Part shown: piece by piece, positions 34,169 through 43,437 of the stretch | Numbering within the stretch: the first letter of the stretch is position 1 | Layout: every line of letters starts with the position of its first letter | NCBI RefSeq assembly: GCF_004342025.1 | Contig: NZ_SLWN01000011.1 | Coordinates: 1 to 64,000, forward strand | From: Kribbella steppae | GTDB taxonomy: Bacteria > Actinomycetota > Actinomycetes > Propionibacteriales > Kribbellaceae | Direction: 5' to 3' | DNA: 64,000 nucleotides | Notes under the pieces: model-generated | Databases searched by the model: none | What the model saw: only the letters and a program-made list of their open reading frames with translations | What the model was told of the DNA's origin: nothing | Made by a program: the position numbers and the translations under genes

Positions 34169-35336
34169 CCGTACTCACTTTCAGTTCCCATTCGGTTCCT
34201 TCACCTGGGGCGGTGCGGACCATGACCGATCCGCCCAGGTCGGCGATCCGGCCGCGGATCGACTGGCTGACTCCGAGGTGCCCGTCGACCCGGGCCTGTT
34301 CCAGCCGGGCGGGCGTCGTACCGGTTCCATCGTCGCGGATCGACACCAGCACCTCGTCACCGAGGTCCTCGACCACCACCCAGGACCGGGCCTGCGAGCC
34401 GGCGTGCTTGTCCACGTTGCTCAGCGCTTCCTTGACCGCGGCAACCAGTTCCCCGGCAACGGCCGCGGGAAGGAGCACCTGCCCCGCGGGTACGACGACG
34501 TCCACGCGCGTGGTGGCCAGCGGCAACAACAGTCCGCAGAGGTCGATCCGGTCACCCTCGGCAACGACAGGCCGGGTCGACATCAAGGTGCGCAGGGCAA
34601 CTTCCTGCTCGGCGGCCAGCTGGGCCAGCTCGACCGCCTCGCCGCCGATCGCGGTGCCACGGCGCTGCACCTGGGCCAGCACCTGCAGTACGCCGTCGTG
34701 GATCGACCGGCTGAGCCGCAGCCGCTCGGCGGTCGCGCTCTCGGCCGCGATCGCCTCCCGCAGCCGGGCTCCCGCCTGACGCAGGGTGGACGCGGCGTAC
34801 CCGACGACCAGACCGGCCACGAGCAGCAGCTGCACGTTGGCGAGAATCTTCGAGGCGTTCTCGACACCCCGCAGTGACAGCAGCACCAGGCTGATCGTCG
34901 CGGCGCCGAGCAGGCCGCCGTCGCGGCCGCGGGAGATCGCCAGCGCGATCACCGGCCCGGCCGCCCACACCGAGGTCAACACGGAGGCGCCGCCGCGAAT
35001 GTCGACCAGGGGCTGCGCGAGCAGGGTGGCATACATGCAGCCGACGGTGACGATCAGGTCAGCGAACGCGAGCCGGGTGTTCCGCCGCCCCCATCGCCGG
35101 CTGTAGCCGATCGAGGAGATCACCGTCCAGATACCCATGATCGCCAGCTGCAGCACGGCCCCGGACGGCCGGACGATCCCGTCCCACCGCGACCAGACCC
35201 CGAAACACGCGAACACCCAGGTGATCAGCCGGAACACGACCAGGGCGCGCCACAGCGGTTGCAGCAGGTCGACCGAGTCACGCTCCACGCGAGACAGTCT
35301 GCCAACGGACCGGCCCGCACGCCTGAGTAGTTCCAC
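34164..35336 (-). CDS. Sensor histidine kinase, MacS-like
   Basis: 390 residues. About five or six membrane helices fill the first 190 residues (VVFRLITWVFACFGVWSRW, then AVLQLAIMGIWTVISSIG, and later ones), with no sizeable extracellular domain. The phosphorylated His lies in RLSRSIHDGVLQVLAQVQRR (HisKA_3-like dimerisation), and the ATPase domain has the N-box ELVAAVKEALSNVDKHAGSQ and G-boxes DDGTGT and GSVMVRTAPGEGTEWEL. This layout matches the MacS family known from Streptomyces. Membrane-embedded sensing is likely. It is co-transcribed with the response regulator across the structured element, and is divergent from the inhA gene. Confidence 0.88.
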   Translation of the reverse strand: MELLRRAGRSVGRLSRVERDSVDLLQPLWRALVVFRLITWVFACFGVWSRWDGIVRPSGAVLQLAIMGIWTVISSIGYSRRWGRRNTRLAFADLIVTVGCMYATLLAQPLVDIRGGASVLTSVWAAGPVIALAISRGRDGGLLGAATISLVLLSLRGVENASKILANVQLLLVAGLVVGYAASTLRQAGARLREAIAAESATAERLRLSRSIHDGVLQVLAQVQRRGTAIGGEAVELAQLAAEQEVALRTLMSTRPVVAEGDRIDLCGLLLPLATTRVDVVVPAGQVLLPAAVAGELVAAVKEALSNVDKHAGSQARSWVVVEDLGDEVLVSIRDDGTGTTPARLEQARVDGHLGVSQSIRGRIADLGGSVMVRTAPGEGTEWELKVSTA

Positions 35337-35495
35337 CGATCACGCAGGATTCCCCGCACCTTTCCCGAATTTTCCGGCTACCACTTCAGGATTCGCGAAT
35401 TTCCCCGTACTGTCGCGCGAAACACGCTCGGGGGAGCTTTGAACACGCCGCGTCACCATGCGCGGCGGGTGTCGACGAATGTACGGAGGGGAATC

Positions 35496-37862
35496 GTGCG
35501 CAAGCTACCCGCCGGGCTGTTCAGCCTGGCCCTTGCGGCGACGATCGGACTGAGCTTTGCCTCGTCCGGCGCCGCTGCTCCGCCTCAAGGGGCTCCCGCA
35601 GCCACCGGTGCCAGTGAGCCGGCCCAGACGTCCGACGAGTTGTCGAGCCCGCTCGAGGACAAGCGTCGCGAGCTGCGCCAGGAAGCCCTGACCAAGGTGC
35701 TCAACGGTTCGGCCAAGGTCGAGAAGCGCGGTGCCAGCACCGTGGTCAACCTCGGCGCCAAGCAGGTCGGTGCGACGGGCACCAAGAACGCCAAGGGACG
35801 GGTCGACCAGTACGTCGAGCTGGGCCGGGAGAAGACCGACCGGATCTTCGTGGTGCTGGCCGAGTTCGGCAACGAGCGGCACCCGAACTACCCCGACCAG
35901 GACACCTCGCCGAACTTCCCAGGCCCGGCCACCTTCGAGGGACCGCTGCACAACGCGATCCCGGAGCCGGACCGCTCGGTCGACAACTCCACCGTCTGGC
36001 ACCCGGACTACAACCGCAACTGGTTCCAGGACATGTACTTCGGCACCGGCAACTCGGTGAAGAAGTACTACGAGAAGCAGTCGTCCGGCCGCTACAGCGT
36101 CTCCGGCACCGTCACCGACTGGGTCAAGGTCCAGTACAACGAGGCCCGCTACGGCCGGTCCAACGGGTACCCGTGCACCGGCAACGTCTGCAACAACACC
36201 TGGGCACTGGTCCGGGACGCGGTGAACCAGTGGGTCGCCGACCAGAAGGCCGCCGGCCGCACCACCGCGGAGATCACCGCCGAGCTGAAGACGTTCGACC
36301 AGTGGGACCGCTACGACTTCGACGGCGACGGCAACTTCAACGAGGCCGACGGCTACATCGACCACTTCCAGATCGTCCACTCCGGCGGCGACCAGGCCGA
36401 CGGCGACCCGTGGCAGGGTGAGGACGCGATCTGGTCACACCGCTGGTACGTCGGTCTGGCCGGTGGCCCGACCAACAACCCGGCCGGCGGCACCCAGCTC
36501 GGCGACACCGGGCTGTGGGTCGGCGACTACACGATCCAGCCGGAGAACGGCGGCATCAGCGTCTTCGCCCACGAGTACGGCCACGACCTCGGTCTGCCGG
36601 ACCTGTACGACACCTCCGGCCCGCCGGTCGAGAACGGCGTGAACTGGTGGTCGATCATGGCGCAGAGCCGGGTCGGCAAGCCCAGCGACGGCGGTATCGG
36701 CGAGCAGGCGGCCGACTTCGGTGCCTGGGAGAAGCTGCAGCTCGGCTGGCTGGACTACGAGATCGTCGCAGCAGGCCAGAACCGCACCCTCGAGCTCGGT
36801 CCACACGAGTACAACTCGACGCGGGCCCAGGGCCTGGTGGTCACGCTGCCGCTGAAGGAACGGGTCAATGAACTCGTCGCACCCGCCGCCGGCACCAAGT
36901 CCTGGTGGAGCGGACGCGGCCACATGCTCAACAACACGATGAGCCGGCAGGTCGCGATCCCGGCGGGCACCACGACGCTGACCTTCAAGGCCAACTGGGA
37001 CATCGAGGACTGCGGTACGACGGCGTGTGACTACGCCTACGTCGAGGTGAACGACGGCACCGGCTACAAGCCGATCGCCGGAAACATCACCAAGGCCACC
37101 GAGGGCAACGGGATCGACGGCACCAGCCCCGGCTGGGTCGACGCGACCTTCGACCTGTCGGCGTACCAGGGCAAGACGGTCGGCCTGCAGTTCCGCTACA
37201 GCACCGACCCGGCGGCGGGTGGCAAGGGCTTCTTCGCCGACGAGATCAAGGTGGCCAACGGCGCGACCACGCTCTTCACGTCCGGTGCGGAGGCATCGCC
37301 CGAGGGCTGGACGCTGAACGGCTTCAGCGCGATGGGCGCGAGCTTCATCAGCATGCACGACAACTACTATCTGGCGTCCCACCTCAACTACGTGTCCTAC
37401 GACCAGCACCTGAAGACGGGGCCGTACAACTTCGGCTTCGCCAACACCAAGCCGGACTGGGTCGAGCACTTCCCGTACCAGGACGGCCTGCTGGTCTCGT
37501 ACTGGGACACCTCGGTGGACGACAACAACACCAACGAGCACCCGGGTTCGGGTCTGATCCTGCCGATCGACTCGCACCCCGTCCCGATCAACCGGCTCGA
37601 CGGTCAGCTCTGGCGGCCGCGGGTCAGCGGGTACGACGCTCCGTTCGGTCTGGAGAAGGCGGATTCGTTCACACTGCACATCAACGGCGCACCGAGCTAC
37701 ATCCGTGGCCAGAACGGTGTGTCCACCTTCAACGACAGCAAGACGTACTGGTACAAGGAGCAGCCGAGTGCCGGCGTCAAGGTGCCGAACAACGGCGTCA
37801 ACATCAAGGTCGTCGAACGCAACGGCACGACCATGACGGTCAAGGTCTCCAAGCGCAGCTGA
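35496..37862 (+). CDS. Immune inhibitor A-type secreted metalloprotease (M6)
   Basis: 788 residues from a GTG at 35496, which has GGAGGGG five bases upstream; an in-frame TTG at 35439 is less likely. Signal peptide MRKLPAGLFSLALAATIGLS to SGAAA, then a propeptide. The catalytic core includes the zinc motif in SVFAHEYGHDLGLPDLYDTS near residue 360 (HExxH) and the Met-turn-like WWSIMAQSRVG. Downstream are beta-rich regions (WDIEDCGTTACDYAYVEVND; jelly-roll type) typical of InhA proteins. Acts outside the cell on proteins. Its position next to the MacRS-like pair suggests two-component control. Confidence 0.93.
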   Translation: MRKLPAGLFSLALAATIGLSFASSGAAAPPQGAPAATGASEPAQTSDELSSPLEDKRRELRQEALTKVLNGSAKVEKRGASTVVNLGAKQVGATGTKNAKGRVDQYVELGREKTDRIFVVLAEFGNERHPNYPDQDTSPNFPGPATFEGPLHNAIPEPDRSVDNSTVWHPDYNRNWFQDMYFGTGNSVKKYYEKQSSGRYSVSGTVTDWVKVQYNEARYGRSNGYPCTGNVCNNTWALVRDAVNQWVADQKAAGRTTAEITAELKTFDQWDRYDFDGDGNFNEADGYIDHFQIVHSGGDQADGDPWQGEDAIWSHRWYVGLAGGPTNNPAGGTQLGDTGLWVGDYTIQPENGGISVFAHEYGHDLGLPDLYDTSGPPVENGVNWWSIMAQSRVGKPSDGGIGEQAADFGAWEKLQLGWLDYEIVAAGQNRTLELGPHEYNSTRAQGLVVTLPLKERVNELVAPAAGTKSWWSGRGHMLNNTMSRQVAIPAGTTTLTFKANWDIEDCGTTACDYAYVEVNDGTGYKPIAGNITKATEGNGIDGTSPGWVDATFDLSAYQGKTVGLQFRYSTDPAAGGKGFFADEIKVANGATTLFTSGAEASPEGWTLNGFSAMGASFISMHDNYYLASHLNYVSYDQHLKTGPYNFGFANTKPDWVEHFPYQDGLLVSYWDTSVDDNNTNEHPGSGLILPIDSHPVPINRLDGQLWRPRVSGYDAPFGLEKADSFTLHINGAPSYIRGQNGVSTFNDSKTYWYKEQPSAGVKVPNNGVNIKVVERNGTTMTVKVSKRS

Positions 37863-37882
37863 TGTCCTGAGCACCAAAGGAG

Positions 37883-37909
37883 CGGCCCCGGGATCCCCGG
37901 GGCCGTTTC
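37883..37909 (+). terminator. Rho-independent terminator after inhA-type gene
   Basis: CGGCCCCGG (37883-37891) pairs with CCGGGGCCG (37897-37905) around a five-base loop and is followed by TTTCT. It starts 20 bases after the protease stop codon. Confidence 0.8.
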
Positions 37910-38032
37910 TCTGCCTCCGGGCAGACGCGAGATCTCGCCCCGTGGGCCGATCCGCGCAGCGCCCGCCTCCGCGAGGCTGGACCGCATGTTGAGCCCCGAT
38001 CCGCCCTGCTCCGCCGGGACGTGTAGGGCCTG

Positions 38033-39526
38033 TCAGCCGGTCTTGGTGACCTCGTACGGCGTGAGGTCGCCGGCCAGATTCGGATGGACCCGAGCGGTGA
38101 CCCGAGTGCCGTGGGCGGTGTGTTCGAGCTGGTCGACCGACCCCTCGGAGTGGATCCGGGAGACCAGGTCGCCGCGCTCGTACGGCAGCAGCAGGTCGAC
38201 TGCCACGTCCGGCTGAGGCAGCGACGCCTCGACCAGGGAGCGCAGCTTGTCGATGCCCTCGCCGGTGTGCGCCGACACCACCAGAGCACGCGACTCACGG
38301 TGCAGGATCGGCGCCAGCGCGATCGGGTCGGCGATGTCGCCCTTGTTGATCACGATGATCTCCGGGACGTTGTCGGCGCCGATCTCGTGCAGCACCTCGC
38401 GGACCGCCTGGATCTGCGCCAGCGGGTCCGGGTGCGAACCGTCCACCACGTGCAGCAGCAGGTCTGCGTCCGCGACCTCCTCCAGCGTCGACCGGAACGC
38501 CTCGACGATGTCGTGCGGCAGGTGCCGGACGAACCCGACGGTGTCGGTGAACGTGTACACCCGGCCGTCGGACGTCGTCGTCCGGCGGGTGGTCGGGTCG
38601 AGGGTCGCGAACAGCGCGTTCTCGACCAGCACGCCCGCACCGGTGATCTTGTTCAGCAGCGAGGACTTACCCGCGTTGGTGTAGCCCGCGATCGCGACCG
38701 ACGGGATCGAGTTGCGGCGGCGCTCCTGCCGCAGCGTCGAGCGGGTGCCCTTCATGTCCTTCAGCTCGCGGCGGAGCTTGGAGATCTTGGTGTTGATCCG
38801 GCGCCGGTCGGTCTCGATCTTGGTCTCACCGGGACCACGGCCGCCGATACCGCCGCCGGCCGCGCCGACACGTCCACCGGCCTGGCGGGACAGGTTGCCA
38901 CCCCAACCACGCAGCCGCTGCTTCATGTACTGCAGCTGGGCCAGCTCGACCTGGGCCTTGCCTTCCTTGCTCTTCGCGTGCTGGGCGAAGATGTCCAGGA
39001 TCAGCGCGGTCCGGTCGACCACCTTGACCTTGAGCTTGTCCTCCAGGTTGCGCAGCTGCGCGGGAGCCAGCTCGCCGTCGGCGATCACCGTGTCCGCGCC
39101 GAGCGACGCGACCAGGTTGCGCAGGTCGGCCACCTTGCCGGAACCGATGAAGGTCGCCGGGTCCGGCTTCTTCCGCCGCTGGATCACGCCGTCCAGCACC
39201 TCGGAGCCGGCCGTCTCGGCGAGCAGCTTGAGCTCGGCCAGCGAGTTCTCCGCGTCCACGGCGCTGCCCTCGGTCCAGACGCCGACCAGCAGCACCCGCT
39301 CGAGCAGCAGCTTGCGGTACTCGACCTCGCTGATGTCGGTCAGCTCGGTCGACATGCCGGCGACGCGGCGGAGCGCCTGGCGTTCCTCGAGTTCCAGGCC
39401 CTCGGTGCCCGGTTCCGGGCTCAGCTCCGAGTCGTGACCCGTCAACGAATCGCCGGAGTCATCGCCCTGGACCAGGTCGAGTTCGACGTCGGTGGTCTCG
39501 TCGTAAAAGTTCGAATGGGTCGTCAT
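38033..39526 (-). CDS. hflX: GTPase HflX
   Basis: 497 residues. The N-terminal HflX domain includes FIGSGKVADLRNLVASLGAD, then the glycine-rich GGRVGAAGGGIGGRGPGETK preceding a coiled-coil (TDRRRINTKISKLRRELKDM). The G domain has G1 GYTNAGKSSLLNKI near residue 285, G3 DTVGFV and G4 NKGD. HflX is a ribosome-associated GTPase that splits stalled 70S ribosomes under stress. A C-terminal domain of about 70 residues follows. It is next to dapF, a conserved actinobacterial pairing. The acidic first 45 residues are poorly conserved. Confidence 0.96.
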   Translation of the reverse strand: MTTHSNFYDETTDVELDLVQGDDSGDSLTGHDSELSPEPGTEGLELEERQALRRVAGMSTELTDISEVEYRKLLLERVLLVGVWTEGSAVDAENSLAELKLLAETAGSEVLDGVIQRRKKPDPATFIGSGKVADLRNLVASLGADTVIADGELAPAQLRNLEDKLKVKVVDRTALILDIFAQHAKSKEGKAQVELAQLQYMKQRLRGWGGNLSRQAGGRVGAAGGGIGGRGPGETKIETDRRRINTKISKLRRELKDMKGTRSTLRQERRRNSIPSVAIAGYTNAGKSSLLNKITGAGVLVENALFATLDPTTRRTTTSDGRVYTFTDTVGFVRHLPHDIVEAFRSTLEEVADADLLLHVVDGSHPDPLAQIQAVREVLHEIGADNVPEIIVINKGDIADPIALAPILHRESRALVVSAHTGEGIDKLRSLVEASLPQPDVAVDLLLPYERGDLVSRIHSEGSVDQLEHTAHGTRVTARVHPNLAGDLTPYEVTKTG

Positions 39527-39609
39527 ATACCTTCCATCGTGGCACGGGCCACCAGTACAAGCGACCCGATTTCAGACGTCAACGCCCCACGCCCCAGCTG
39601 AATTCCCGT

Positions 39610-40458
39610 TCAGGCGGGCAACCAGGCCCGATCGAAGTCCCCACGGGCGTGCACCACGGCCGGTCCGGTCATCTCGAGGTGGTTGTCTTCCCGCCACGTC
39701 ACGGTCACAGAACCACCTAGTACGCCGACACGGTAAGTAACCGGCCGCTCCTGCCGAGCCTGCCGGGCCGAGGCCACCGCGACGGCACACGTACCCGTCC
39801 CGCAGGACCGCGTTTCCCCCGCGCCACGCTCATGCACCCGCATCGAGACGTCGTTCGGTCCCGTGCGTACGACGAACTCCACATTCACACCTGATGGGAA
39901 CGCTTCCTCCGGTGACCAGGCCGGCTGGTCGATCAGATGACCGGGCTCGCTCAGATCGTCGACGAAGGCAACGGCATGCGGATTCCCCATGTCGACGTGC
40001 TGGGCCGGCCACTGGTGACCGTTCGCCTCGACCACGATGCCCACCGGACCTGGCAGCACGGGCTCGCCCATGTCCACGGTCAGTGTGCCGTCGTCGTTCA
40101 GCACGACCTCTTTGATCCCGGCTCGGGTCCCGACCCGGACCGGCTTGTCCCCGGCGAGCCCGGCGTCCACCAGGTACCGGACGAACACCCGGATGCCGTT
40201 GCCGCACATCTCCGCGACCGAGCCGTCGGAGTTCCGGTAGTCCATGAACCAGTCGCCGCCGTCCTCGACGTACGACTGCTTGCTGCCCTCGATCACCCGC
40301 AGTACGCCATCCGCCCCGATCCCGGCGTGCCGGTCGCAGAGGAACCGCACCAGGCTCGCATCCAGCTCCCCGTGGATCGATCCGTCAGGGTCGGGCAGCA
40401 ACACGAAGTCGTTCTCCGTGCCATGCCCCTTCAACCAGGGAAACGTGCCAGCGCTCAT
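39610..40458 (-). CDS. dapF: Diaminopimelate epimerase
   Basis: 282 residues. The two catalytic cysteines are in EMCGNGIRVFVRYLVDAG near residue 88 and TRSCGTGTCAVAVASARQ near residue 230. The substrate site motif GHGTENDFVLLPDPDG opens the protein. It converts LL- to meso-diaminopimelate for lysine and peptidoglycan. ATG 40458 is preferred to an ATG eight codons upstream that would overlap the divergent gene. It lies downstream of a 22-base divergent gap and upstream of hflX. Confidence 0.96.
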   Translation of the reverse strand: MSAGTFPWLKGHGTENDFVLLPDPDGSIHGELDASLVRFLCDRHAGIGADGVLRVIEGSKQSYVEDGGDWFMDYRNSDGSVAEMCGNGIRVFVRYLVDAGLAGDKPVRVGTRAGIKEVVLNDDGTLTVDMGEPVLPGPVGIVVEANGHQWPAQHVDMGNPHAVAFVDDLSEPGHLIDQPAWSPEEAFPSGVNVEFVVRTGPNDVSMRVHERGAGETRSCGTGTCAVAVASARQARQERPVTYRVGVLGGSVTVTWREDNHLEMTGPAVVHARGDFDRAWLPA

Positions 40459-40480
40459 GCGTAGATCGTACGGTGTGCCC

Positions 40481-40744
40481 ATGGAGCTGATCGCCTACTT
40501 CTGGGAGCAGGAGGACGCCGACGCGGTGGCTGCCCGGCTGGACGGCGTCGTACGACGTGGACGGTTCCACGGTGAGGACGACGACGAGGACCACCCGTGG
40601 CTCGTCGTACTCCAGGACGTGGATCACGCCGTACTGGACGAGCTCCTGACCGAGTACGACGGATGGCTGGAAACGACCGTGGACGAGCCGGCGTCCGCCC
40701 CTCCCCCGCTGCCGTCCGGACCTAAGCGCTTCAAGCGGACCTGA
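40481..40744 (+). CDS. Small conserved-looking hypothetical protein
   Basis: 87 residues, acidic in the middle (GEDDDEDHPWLVVLQDVDHA) with a proline-rich, basic tail (PPLPSGPKRFKRT). No family is recognised. The first 70 residues look like a compact alpha/beta fold of the kind seen in small ribonuclease-inhibitor-like proteins, but this is only an impression. Only 22 bases separate its ATG from the divergent dapF start, and its 3' end overlaps the convergent D-aminoacylase gene by 14 bases. Third-position GC is high, supporting a real gene. Confidence 0.65.
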   Translation: MELIAYFWEQEDADAVAARLDGVVRRGRFHGEDDDEDHPWLVVLQDVDHAVLDELLTEYDGWLETTVDEPASAPPPLPSGPKRFKRT

Positions 40745-42296
40745 GTACGCGACCGGGCCGACGCCCCGTGGGTACGCCGTCCGCCAACACTGGCTCGCCC
40801 GCGACGAGCATGTGCTCGATCCCGACCGACAGCTGCCACGGATCGTTGTACGTCGACCGATCCGCGACCTGCTCGGGATCGAGTACGACAAGATCCGCGA
40901 CCGCACCCGCCTTCACCACACCACGGTCGTCGAAGCCCAGCCGCGACGCGGGCAGTGACGTCATCCGACGGATTGCCTCGGGCAACGTGAGTACGCCGAG
41001 GTCCCGGGCGTACCGGCCGAGGACGCGAGGGAAGGTCCCGAAATTGCGTGGATGCGGGTGGCTTGAGCCAGTGGCGCTGAGGATCCAGCCGTCGCTCGCG
41101 ACGCTGGTGCAGGGATGCCGCAAAGCCGTCACGACGTCGTCCTCGCTCATCGAGTGGTTCACCACACTGACCGCGGCCTGGTGATGTTCGAGCACCCGGA
41201 GCATGGCCTCGGCGGCATCCACCTCATCGCGCGATGCGATCTCGGCAACGTTGAGGCCTCGGCAGTCCTCGTACCGTCCGGGCGGTAGGGACGCGATCAC
41301 CAGGGCTCGAGGGTCGAACTGGCCCGCGGTGCGCATCTCCGCAGCGATCCGCTCCCGTTCGACCGGGTCCGCAAGGCGGGCCAACAGGGATGCAGTGCCG
41401 CCGCCCATCGCCCAGGTGGGCAGCCAGACAGTCAATGTCGTGCTGGAGGCCGTGTACGGATAGATGTCCCAGGCAACGTCCAACCCATCGGCCCGCGCCT
41501 GGTCGAGACGTTCGAGTGCAGCGGTGATCAGGCCGTGGTTCGCTCGGCCGGCGGCCTTCAGGTGGGAGACCTCTAAACGTGCCCCACCGGCTCGCGCGGC
41601 CGTGATCGCCTCGTCGAGCGCTTCGAGCAGGCGGGCGCCCTCGTTGCGGATGTGCGTCGAGTACAGCAGGCCGCACTCCCCCGCCGTCGCCACCAACGCA
41701 GCCACTTCGGCCGGATCGGCGAACGTGCCCGGCGCGTAGATCAGCCCGGTCGAGAACCCGACCGCTCCGTGGTCGGCGGCCTCGCGCAGCAGGTCTTGCA
41801 TCTGCCGCAACTCGTCCGGTGACGGCGCCCGTTCGGCACCACCCATGACCGCGAGCCGGAGTGCCGAATGGCCGACCTGCAGGGCCAGGTTCACGGCGAG
41901 CCCGTCGCGCTCGACCGCATCGGCGAAGCCCTTCGTGTCGCGCCACGACCAGTCGTGCTCGGGCGTCAGGAACGCCGTACCGGCCTTCATCTGCTCGAGA
42001 TCCGTGATCGGGAACGGCGACCAGCCACAGTTCCCGGTGACCAGCGTGGTGACGCCTTGATACAGCTGCGTGGTCGCCTCCGGCGAGGTCTGCGCGGTGA
42101 AGTCGGCATGCGAGTGCAGGTCGATGAACCCCGGTGCCACAATGTTGCCAGTAGCATCGATCACCTCAACCCCGGACAGGTCGGCACCGGGTGGCAGCAC
42201 GTCGGCGATCCGCCCGCCCTCGATCAGTACCGTCGCGGCCACCGGCTCCGCGCCGGTGCCGTCCACCACCTGCCCGCCGGTCAAAGCCGTGCGCAT
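40731..42296 (-). CDS. N-acyl-D-amino-acid deacylase (D-aminoacylase), amidohydrolase superfamily
   Basis: 521 residues. The metal site HSHADFTAQ, the family-specific TLVTGNCGWSPFP with a metal-bridging Cys, the carboxylate/lysine region SHLKAAGRANHG, VVNHSMSEDDV and SVASDGWILSATGSSHPHPR are all in place. This is the D-aminoacylase/D-glutamate deacylase pattern rather than dihydroorotase. It hydrolyses N-acyl-D-amino acids in the cytoplasm. It is the last gene of the four-gene unit with the racemase, SIS protein and GNAT, starting 19 bases after the racemase stop. Confidence 0.88.
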   Translation of the reverse strand: MRTALTGGQVVDGTGAEPVAATVLIEGGRIADVLPPGADLSGVEVIDATGNIVAPGFIDLHSHADFTAQTSPEATTQLYQGVTTLVTGNCGWSPFPITDLEQMKAGTAFLTPEHDWSWRDTKGFADAVERDGLAVNLALQVGHSALRLAVMGGAERAPSPDELRQMQDLLREAADHGAVGFSTGLIYAPGTFADPAEVAALVATAGECGLLYSTHIRNEGARLLEALDEAITAARAGGARLEVSHLKAAGRANHGLITAALERLDQARADGLDVAWDIYPYTASSTTLTVWLPTWAMGGGTASLLARLADPVERERIAAEMRTAGQFDPRALVIASLPPGRYEDCRGLNVAEIASRDEVDAAEAMLRVLEHHQAAVSVVNHSMSEDDVVTALRHPCTSVASDGWILSATGSSHPHPRNFGTFPRVLGRYARDLGVLTLPEAIRRMTSLPASRLGFDDRGVVKAGAVADLVVLDPEQVADRSTYNDPWQLSVGIEHMLVAGEPVLADGVPTGRRPGRVLRSA

Positions 42297-42315
42297 GGAA
42301 CCGCTCCTGTTCTGG

Positions 42316-43437
42316 TCAGAGGGACAGCGTGGCGACGGTGTTCGCCGCGATCAGCTCAGTGTCGACGGTATGTCCGAGACCCGTTGTCTTGGGCACCTGT
42401 ACGACGCCGTGCTCGGCGCTGACGGGTGGGTTGATCAGGTCCCGGGCGTAGTACTTCTCCGAGGCGGACACATCCGATGGGAGGGTGAACCCGGGCAGGC
42501 TGGAGATGGCGACGTTGGCGGCGCGGCCGATACCGAACTCGTGCATGCCACCGCACCAGACCCGGACGCCGGCCTGCTGAGCGCGGTCGTGGGCGGCCCG
42601 AGCGGCCGTGAGACCGCCCATCCGCGACACCTTGATGTTCAGCACCCGTAGAGCTTCGATCGACAGCGCTGTCTCCAGGTCGTCGAGCGTCTCCACGCTC
42701 TCGTCCAGGCAGATGGGCGTCACCAGGTGCGGCTGCAGACGAGCGTGGGCGAGCAGATTCCGCGGGGCGAACGGCTGCTCGATCATGGTCAGCTCGTACT
42801 CGTCGAGTGCGCGCAGTGCGGTCAGGTGCTCGACCGACTCGGTGTAGATGCCGTTGGCATCGACATGCAGGTCCAGGTCGGGAAAATCGGCCCGGACGGC
42901 GCGCACCGGTTCGACATCCCACCCCGGCGCGATCTTCAGCTTGACCCGTGGATAGCCCGCGGCCACCTGACGATGTACCTCGGCGAGCAGGTCGCGGATG
43001 GTCGGCTCGATCCCCAGCGACACTCCGGCGACGACCTCGGCCCGGGTCCCACCGAGTGCCTCCGCGAGCGGGAGTCCGTGAACAGAAGCCCACAGCACCC
43101 AGGCGGCCACATCCACGCCGGCTTTGGCGAACTGGTTGCCGCGGACCTTGGCCCAGAACTGCGACACCTGCTCCGGCCGCTCCCATGTCTTCCCGATCAC
43201 GGCTGGAAGGAGGTAGCGCTCGGCAATGTGCCAGCACGTCTCGACTGTCTCCGGCGCGTAGTACGGATTGGACGGCGACGCGATCTCGCCCCAGCCGATC
43301 GCTCCGGACGCGTCCTCCAACTCGACGAGGATGTGGTCCAGCTCCGTCTTTTGGTGCGAGCTGGTGCGGAAAGCGTGCACGAGCGGCAGTCTGACCCGAT
43401 GCAACCGGGCGGCGGTGACCTTCAGCTCAGTTGACAT
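42316..43437 (-). CDS. N-acylamino-acid racemase / o-succinylbenzoate synthase family
   Basis: 373 residues, enolase superfamily, MLE subgroup. Catalytic Lys pair in YPRVKLKIAPGWD, metal ligands Asp in DLHVDANGIY, Glu in TMIEQPFAPRN and Asp in ICLDESVETL, and second-side Lys in LNIKVSRMGGL. The C-terminal GGMHEFGIGRAANVAISSLP followed by LPSDVSASEKYYARDLI is typical of the NSAR/OSBS group. OSBS and N-succinylamino-acid racemase activities cannot be separated by motif. The neighbours (GNAT, D-aminoacylase, M20 deacylase, no other men genes) favour racemase. Its start overlaps the SIS gene by 11 bases. Confidence 0.87.
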   Translation of the reverse strand: MSTELKVTAARLHRVRLPLVHAFRTSSHQKTELDHILVELEDASGAIGWGEIASPSNPYYAPETVETCWHIAERYLLPAVIGKTWERPEQVSQFWAKVRGNQFAKAGVDVAAWVLWASVHGLPLAEALGGTRAEVVAGVSLGIEPTIRDLLAEVHRQVAAGYPRVKLKIAPGWDVEPVRAVRADFPDLDLHVDANGIYTESVEHLTALRALDEYELTMIEQPFAPRNLLAHARLQPHLVTPICLDESVETLDDLETALSIEALRVLNIKVSRMGGLTAARAAHDRAQQAGVRVWCGGMHEFGIGRAANVAISSLPGFTLPSDVSASEKYYARDLINPPVSAEHGVVQVPKTTGLGHTVDTELIAANTVATLSL

